The position numbers and the translations under genes are program-made. A stretch of 18,515 nucleotides of DNA from Candidatus Methanophaga sp. GoMg3.2 (GTDB lineage: Archaea > Halobacteriota > Syntropharchaeia > Alkanophagales > Methanospirareceae): assembly GCA_013180565.1 (NCBI GenBank), contig QBUN01000407.1:1-18515 (forward strand). Reading direction: 5' to 3'. A model generated the notes under the pieces. The model was not told where the DNA came from. It worked only from the letters and a program-made list of their open reading frames with translations, and searched no databases. Shown piece by piece: positions 14,202 to 18,515 of the stretch (the first letter of the stretch is position 1; the number at the start of each line of letters is the position of its first letter).

Positions 14202-16097
14202 TTAGTTTATGGAAACGTATCTATGTAACTCCTTCTTATTATCTTCTTTGCTTTTTGGATGGTACCCTAAATGATTGCAGATATCTATAACTTTTACAAT
14301 AAATTTATCAAACTCTACCGAATCCATAGAAATATTATCCCCTACTATCCTGCTTGTTTGCCATTCTGCAGCCACATTAAGCGGGGGTTGTGGTTCGTGA
14401 CCATCAATATTAAAAATATCGTGATTGCTTTGAGTTATCCACCCGGCTCCGACTTCCGAAACCGCCCCCCACGCTCTTGCCATATCATCGCTTGTAACGT
14501 AGATGACAAACATTTTCTCGTTAGAATAACTATCAACAAAAAAAGTTCGTAGATATTCAAAAAGGTTCATTCTGTTGGGGATCCGACAGTCTTCGTTATC
14601 ACAATTTGTATAGATAATATCGACATCCGGAACACCGTTGAACGATAGCATTTTATAGATAGCATCAACCAGTGTTTTATCTCCTCTGGTATGACTTATC
14701 AAAATTCTTTTTTTCTGTGAATCGACTTTTTTCTTTACGCCCACTATGGGGAGAACTTCATTCATCTCGTTTTCAATTATCTCTTTAATACCTTCTGGCA
14801 TTTCATCCCTTAACTTATCCGCTATTTTTTCTGTTGCACGTCCCGATGCGGCGGTCTTATATTCATCGACTTTTTTTCGTAATTCTTCTTCATCTTTTTT
14901 CTGTCGCTCAAACTTCTCTTTGTCTTTCTCGTCTTTCTGATATCCTGCAAAAAGCACCCGCATATTAACTATGCGCGGAAGTAAATCGTTCCTAACATAT
15001 TGAATCACATTAACATATCTGGGATCATCTGTTTTATATCCTTGGCGGTTGCTCAAGGCCATGTCCGGTAGCTCCGTCTCTTCGAAGAGATCAACATGTA
15101 ACTGCCCCACGATATATACTTCATGCAGTTTGTTTTTTCCTGCGATGGGCAGAACATTATATTCCCCAAGTTTACCGTTGGATAACAACGAAACGAAATT
15201 ATCCGGGAAATCGGTAGAATCGTCTTTTCTACCCCGCGTGCTTCTGTAAGCACCTATCCAACCTTTTATTTGTAAATCATAATTTTTCTCTTTACCCTCC
15301 TTGTTTTTGAGAATCAGATGGAAGGTTACAGTCTCTTTCTTCTTCAATAACTCTTTTTCTATTTTGTCATTATCGGGAAGATAACAATCAAAGTATTCGG
15401 ATAAATAGTGGTATTCTTCACCCAAGATTATAAGTGCTCCCAATCCTTCAATCATTTCTTTGTCAAAACTGTCAATTAAAATTTTTGCTTGATCGGTTAT
15501 GATGTGAATTTTAAAGTCAGAAGTTATCAACGGGAATAATTTGAGCAGATTCTTCTTGATCGCAGTAGCGGTTTTATGTAACCCATATTGAGGATTTGTC
15601 ATCACAACCGACGTACCACTAGACTCATCAGGAATATATTCAAACTTAATATCTTTTTCTTCTAACGGCTCTAATTTTTGGTCGCTACCAACATGTCTCG
15701 ACAAAACAAAACCGGATTTATCTTCGTTTTTTTTAGTGCTAACCAATACGCGTTCCGAAACGGAAAGGGCAGCTAATTTTCCTATGCCTTTACGTCCTAT
15801 TCTCTTACGTGATGCGCCTTCAACATAAACATCTTCTTTTGTTGTGCGTGTTTCAACAGCCACATTAAGATATTTCTTTATATCGCCTTTTTCATATGAC
15901 ATCCCGACACCATCATCCTCAACAATTATACAACCCTCTTTTTCTATGATATACACGTTGGATGCATTGGCATCATATGCGTTAGCGATCAATTCAGCCA
16001 AGACATAGTAAATATTGGTGTACAAACTTGGTCCCAACAATTCTAAAATTCTGGGGTCAATATTTATCCTATATTCACGATCGTGTAGTTTATTCAT
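14202..16097 (-). CDS. GHKL (MORC/MutL/Hsp90-like) ATPase with C-terminal TIR domain
   Basis: A 631-aa protein. The N-terminal GHKL ATPase has the N-box ELIANAYDA (35-43), DDGVGM (61-66) and the glycine loop GRKGIGKLAA (101-110), as in MORC, MutL and Hsp90; the second half of this module extends to about residue 370. A Lys/Glu-rich helical linker (about 385-450, KDEKDKEKFERQKKDEEELRKK) follows. From about 464 the chain reads RILISHTRGDKTLVDAIYKML...DIIYTN...IP...FVIYVTSDDMARAW..VSEVGAGW, a TIR (TIR_2-type) domain, with Glu near residue 548 at the position of the catalytic NADase glutamate. By family knowledge, ATP-driven dimerisation may control the TIR output. ATGA overlap (4 bp) with the upstream methyltransferase gene implies coupled translation. 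No membrane segments. Confidence 0.75.
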   Translation of the reverse strand: MNKLHDREYRINIDPRILELLGPSLYTNIYYVLAELIANAYDANASNVYIIEKEGCIIVEDDGVGMSYEKGDIKKYLNVAVETRTTKEDVYVEGASRKRIGRKGIGKLAALSVSERVLVSTKKNEDKSGFVLSRHVGSDQKLEPLEEKDIKFEYIPDESSGTSVVMTNPQYGLHKTATAIKKNLLKLFPLITSDFKIHIITDQAKILIDSFDKEMIEGLGALIILGEEYHYLSEYFDCYLPDNDKIEKELLKKKETVTFHLILKNKEGKEKNYDLQIKGWIGAYRSTRGRKDDSTDFPDNFVSLLSNGKLGEYNVLPIAGKNKLHEVYIVGQLHVDLFEETELPDMALSNRQGYKTDDPRYVNVIQYVRNDLLPRIVNMRVLFAGYQKDEKDKEKFERQKKDEEELRKKVDEYKTAASGRATEKIADKLRDEMPEGIKEIIENEMNEVLPIVGVKKKVDSQKKRILISHTRGDKTLVDAIYKMLSFNGVPDVDIIYTNCDNEDCRIPNRMNLFEYLRTFFVDSYSNEKMFVIYVTSDDMARAWGAVSEVGAGWITQSNHDIFNIDGHEPQPPLNVAAEWQTSRIVGDNISMDSVEFDKFIVKVIDICNHLGYHPKSKEDNKKELHRYVSIN

Positions 16098-17137
16098 GTT
16101 AGTTCTTTAATATGCTCTTTAATGGTTCCCCCTATCACATATCCCAATCTAGGCGGGACTGCGTTACCGATTTGTCTCGCGATTGTTGTCATAGAGACAT
16201 AATCTCCGAAATCGTACGAAACGGGAAAAGTTTGTAATAACGCCCCTTCTCTGATAGATAGCGCTCTGTCTTGTTCCGGGTGGCCGAACCTCCCGGAGCC
16301 GTAATTAAAAAATTGGGTTGTGATTGTCGGAGAAACCCCATCCCAATCCATCCTGCCGTACACTGAGACGTACGTTTGACCGCTTTTTTTCCTGTAACAC
16401 TCCGGCAACAAAGACTCATCCCAACCCCTCCACGTTCCATTCGGTTTTGATTGCCTAATGCGTTTAAGGTTCAACGGCGAAAGATTATTCGCCCGATGCA
16501 TGCTGTCCTCCGGACTTATCTCTCCTGACTTGATTTTCGGAAGATTTTCAATCGTTTTTCCGACGGTTACATAATTATCTTTCGAATGCGTTTTTTCGGG
16601 AATACGGATCTCTCCCAACCGGGAGGCGAGCAAAACAAGTCTGCTTCTGCTCTGCGGGATTCCGTAATCCGGGCAATAAACCACATCGTAATCAATCTTG
16701 TAATCCATCATTTTTAGCAGTTTCACAAAATTTCGAAAAACCTCCGTTTTTGTTATGCCCCTTACGTTTTCCATAGAGATAACATCCGGCACCAGAGTTT
16801 CTACCGATTTGATAAAATAATTAATCAAGTTCCATCTGCTGTCTTTCTCTTTATTTTTCGCTTTGTGCGTGTGCGAAGAAAAGGGTTGGCAGGGTGCGCA
16901 ACCGACCAAAACTTTGAAACTGTCATCTGAATACAATTCTTTCATATCTTCAAAATCGTAATCGGATATATCGGCGCAGATAAATTTGGAATTATTATTT
17001 TTTTCGTATGAAAATGCGCAGGATTCGTCATTGTCAAAACCAGCCAAAACATTAATTCCCGCTTTTTTAAGGCCGTGCGTCAGACCCCCGATTCCACAAA
17101 ACAAATCAATGGCTTCTATTGTTCTTTTTTTATTCAT
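16094..17137 (-). CDS. C5-cytosine DNA methyltransferase
   Basis: A 347-aa SAM-dependent DNA (cytosine-5) methyltransferase with all main motifs: I, DLFCGIGGLTHGL (11-23); IV, APCQPFS with catalytic Cys83; VI, ENVRG (123-127); VIII, PQSRSRLVLL (161-170); IX, RALSIREGALLQTFP (291-305); X, IGNAVPPRLG (323-332). The target-recognition region between VIII and IX is short (about 100 residues), so one sequence motif is probably methylated; the sequence cannot be read from it. It is the first gene of the operon with the GHKL-TIR ATPase (4-bp overlap) and vsr. The ATG at 17137 lacks a strong ribosome binding site; a TATA-like region and 36-bp tandem repeats lie upstream. Confidence 0.9.
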   Translation of the reverse strand: MNKKRTIEAIDLFCGIGGLTHGLKKAGINVLAGFDNDESCAFSYEKNNNSKFICADISDYDFEDMKELYSDDSFKVLVGCAPCQPFSSHTHKAKNKEKDSRWNLINYFIKSVETLVPDVISMENVRGITKTEVFRNFVKLLKMMDYKIDYDVVYCPDYGIPQSRSRLVLLASRLGEIRIPEKTHSKDNYVTVGKTIENLPKIKSGEISPEDSMHRANNLSPLNLKRIRQSKPNGTWRGWDESLLPECYRKKSGQTYVSVYGRMDWDGVSPTITTQFFNYGSGRFGHPEQDRALSIREGALLQTFPVSYDFGDYVSMTTIARQIGNAVPPRLGYVIGGTIKEHIKELT

Positions 17138-17191
17138 TGTTTCTATCTTACAAAATGGTTATTTCATATAACTTCGATATATCTACAGTAC

Positions 17192-17282
17192 TGCATATAT
17201 CACTCCGATTTGGCATTATATCTGCAATGCGTATATCCTTCCATTTTGGTGTTATATCCGCAATATTGCGTATATACATCCC
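17192..17282. repeat. About 2.4 copies of a 36-bp tandem repeat upstream of the methyltransferase
   Basis: Units lie at 17192-17227 and 17228-17263, with a third, partial unit from about 17267 after a 3-base insertion. Each unit begins TGC(A/G)TATATC, has TTTGG in the middle and ends TTATATC(T/C)GCAA. The copy junction contains the palindrome CGCAATATTGCG (17259-17270). The array lies 55-145 bp before the methyltransferase start, where repressor or control-protein sites would be expected. No spacers are present. In the rest of the gene-free stretch 17138-17511 I see only a small TCACGTGA palindrome (17402-17409) and the hairpin at 17485-17500. Confidence 0.6.
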
Positions 17283-17484
17283 CCTAGATGAACCCTCTAT
17301 CTCCTCGATTTTCTTTCCTCTCATCCTTTTGCACCTCCTCCATTCTCTTTCTCAAACAACCTGTCCAGGGGACTTTTTATCCACCCTATATCCTTATTGC
17401 TCACGTGACTATATATTTCTGTCGTCTTCGAACAGATGAAAGTATCCATGCAGAAACTTCCACATCATCTCAATTTGGTTGAAG

Positions 17485-17500
17485 CAAACACCCGTGTTTG
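17485..17500 (-). terminator. Hairpin just after the zinc-ribbon gene
   Basis: CAAACAC-CC-GTGTTTG is a perfect 7-bp stem with a 2-base loop, 11 bases beyond the stop of the leftward zinc-ribbon gene. It could mark the 3' end of that transcript; no T-tract follows. Confidence 0.3.
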
Positions 17501-17511
17501 GCCTTACCCCT

Positions 17512-17742
17512 TTATTCTCGCCACCGTGGCAGTTTTGGCATCATTTCATCCACCATCTTCTCCGCTTCCTCTCTTGTCTTACCCAAAAACTGCATCGCGG
17601 CGTTTATACTGCCCACCCTCACATGTTCTTTACTTCCCAATTCACCGCTTTGCTGATCCTGGCAGTGGATGCAATACCGATCGTCAAATTTAGATGTCGT
17701 CTTTTCATCAACTGGCATCCCGCAACTTTCACATTGGTTCAT
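17512..17742 (-). CDS. Small zinc-ribbon protein
   Basis: A 76-aa soluble protein with MNQCESCGMPVDE at the start and RYCIHCQDQ at residues 22-30: C4-x2-C7 and C24-x2-C27 form a four-cysteine zinc ribbon, and 'CxSCGMP' is the signature of the Zn_ribbon_2-type family (PF12674). The C-terminal part (INAAMQFLGKTREEAEKMVDEMMPKLP) is helical, giving a ribbon-plus-helices layout common in archaeal and bacterial small proteins of unknown function. It starts three bases after the stop of the 154-aa gene, so translation is probably coupled and the products may act together. Confidence 0.7.
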   Translation of the reverse strand: MNQCESCGMPVDEKTTSKFDDRYCIHCQDQQSGELGSKEHVRVGSINAAMQFLGKTREEAEKMVDEMMPKLPRWRE

Positions 17743-17745
17743 GTT

Positions 17746-18210
17746 TTACTTTTTCAATATCTTTATCCTGTATCCTTCATCGGTATATTCCACGTCCAAT
17801 TCCAAGCCCAGTTTCTCCGCTCTCGGTTTGAAATAGCCCTCAATACATCCATGTTGAAAATCCTCTTTACTTATAGGCAACAGTCCTTTTTTTATGAGAT
17901 TTATCGCTGTCATCACGGATCCATCTCTCTTCAGGTTTAATGTCGCTTCACCGGGATTGCCCTCAACTTCGACATCGCTCCCCATCAAATTCTTGCGAAC
18001 TATCGCCTCACTTAGCGCAAAGCCGATTGCATTGTCCTTGCCCTGTGCCCTCAACATACCTGCATATTGTTGCGCGGTCATTTCCGTATATTCACTCATC
18101 TTCTCCGTCCCCATTTGCATGATAAAGCCAATATCTCCTTGCTTGCTCAGCACGAATATCTCCCTCATCATCTCCCATTTCTCTTCTTCCGATAAAGTTG
18201 GTATTTCCAT
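17746..18210 (-). CDS. Hypothetical protein, 154 aa
   Basis: A soluble, mixed alpha/beta product I do not recognise. It opens with a helical region (LSEEEKWEMMREIFVLSKQGDIGFIMQMG), has a middle section (GFALSEAIVRKNLMGSDVEVEGNPGEATLNLKRDG) and ends with a strand pattern (LELDVEYTDEGYRIKILKK). One cysteine and one histidine lie in QHGCIEG (near residue 120) and might bind a ligand. The start at 18210 is supported by GAGGTGA about 12 bases upstream. It is followed within three bases by the zinc-ribbon gene, so the two form one leftward unit. Confidence 0.65.
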   Translation of the reverse strand: MEIPTLSEEEKWEMMREIFVLSKQGDIGFIMQMGTEKMSEYTEMTAQQYAGMLRAQGKDNAIGFALSEAIVRKNLMGSDVEVEGNPGEATLNLKRDGSVMTAINLIKKGLLPISKEDFQHGCIEGYFKPRAEKLGLELDVEYTDEGYRIKILKK

Positions 18211-18283
18211 TGTAAATTTCTTTCACCTCATTTCATATCTATTTATTGCAATTGACAAATAAATATGTTTCGGCATTTTTTAC

Positions 18284-18515
18284 CTACACCTCAAGTGTCG
18301 TCTGCTTTTCCGTGAGCACAGGCATTTCGAACTTCTTAAAGCCACAAGTTCTCTGTGCAATTTCAACAGCCCGGTATATTTCCCCAACGTAGTCCTTTGG
18401 TGCGTATGCTGTCTTATAAAGTGCGAGATATTTTGGAAGCAAATCAGGAAATTCTTCTTTGATGAGGGACAACACACGGTTTCTACATGATGCCCTCAGG
18501 TCCAAAACTCCTGGG
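18284..18515 (-). CDS. C-terminal end of a probable SPL-family radical SAM protein (partial)
   Basis: The open frame continues to the window edge (reading PGVLDLRAS...), so the real start lies outside; a TTG at 18505 is not a likely start. The visible 77 residues include LRASCRNRVLSLIKEEFPDLLPKYLALYKTAYAPKDYVGEIYRAV, which resembles the C-terminal region of SPL-like radical SAM proteins ('R..C...V......FP.L...Y..LY....YAP..Y'). The cluster-binding cysteines would lie upstream and cannot be checked. It shares no clear sequence with the C-terminus of the other SPL-like protein at 11704-12834. Confidence 0.5.
   Translation of the reverse strand, partial: PGVLDLRASCRNRVLSLIKEEFPDLLPKYLALYKTAYAPKDYVGEIYRAVEIAQRTCGFKKFEMPVLTEKQTTLEV

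Noticed and set aside
17192..17282. 36-bp repeats as a CRISPR array
   Set aside because: The units are directly contiguous with no spacers, the copies are not identical, and no cas gene is near.
17119..17940. Rightward ORFs of 61-153 codons over the gap and the zinc-ribbon gene
   Set aside because: They are Ser/Phe/Tyr/His-rich readings of low-GC or antisense DNA without ribosome binding sites; the leftward genes have clear motifs.
11704..18515. The two SPL-like genes as duplicated flanks of a composite mobile element
   Set aside because: Their C-terminal sequences do not match each other, and no transposase, integrase or matching terminal repeats were seen.

Overview
This window reads as a piece of an archaeal chromosome, most likely a euryarchaeal/halobacteriotal lineage related to methanogens or ANME methanotrophs. 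The pointers are TATA-box-like promoters with short leaders and GGAGG-type ribosome binding sites, a homologue of the archaeal EhaR-like HAD family, a DtxR-type regulator of the methanogen kind, and a COG1361-like (NEW3/CARDB) cell-surface protein paired with an HAE3-type RND transporter. The lineage is an inference from remembered family distributions; no rRNA or other marker gene is present.

Left part (1-3850): a 56-codon remnant of a class I SAM methyltransferase, then a leftward string of very small overlapping ORFs of unknown function (423-1262) behind a small promoter with a perfect palindrome, then two leftward MFS transporters. The first MFS start is better placed at 2582 than at 2657. 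Middle part (3850-11700): a class II (zinc) fructose-bisphosphate aldolase, a TPR protein and an EhaR-like HAD protein; a divergent DtxR-family regulator with a DtxR-box-like dyad in front of it; then a rightward set of a secreted/anchored Ig-like protein, an RND (MMPL/HAE3) transporter broken by two frame changes, an internal loss and a stop, and a zinc-ribbon/2-TM/PAS protein with no output domain.

Right part (11700-18515), all leftward: an SPL-like radical SAM protein fused to a C-terminal helix-hairpin-helix, a short AlkD-like HEAT-repeat protein, a truncated DUF3795-like gene ending inside an imperfect inverted repeat, a large palindrome resembling an integron attC site, and a compact operon of a C5-cytosine DNA methyltransferase, a GHKL ATPase fused to a C-terminal TIR domain, and an intact Vsr endonuclease. 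Upstream of the methyltransferase lie about 2.4 copies of a 36-bp tandem repeat. The window ends with an unknown 154-aa protein, a zinc-ribbon protein, and the C-terminal end of a probable radical SAM protein running off the edge.

The most interesting unit is the methyltransferase / GHKL-TIR / Vsr operon (13722-17137). It looks like a restriction-modification-like defence system in which Vsr may be the nuclease and the TIR domain a second, possibly NAD-targeting, effector controlled by the GHKL ATPase. MutL/MORC-type ATPases next to methyltransferases and Vsr-like nucleases have been described in prokaryotic R-M systems; the direct TIR fusion, the archaeal setting and the attC-like site holding the vsr stop codon are the parts worth following up.
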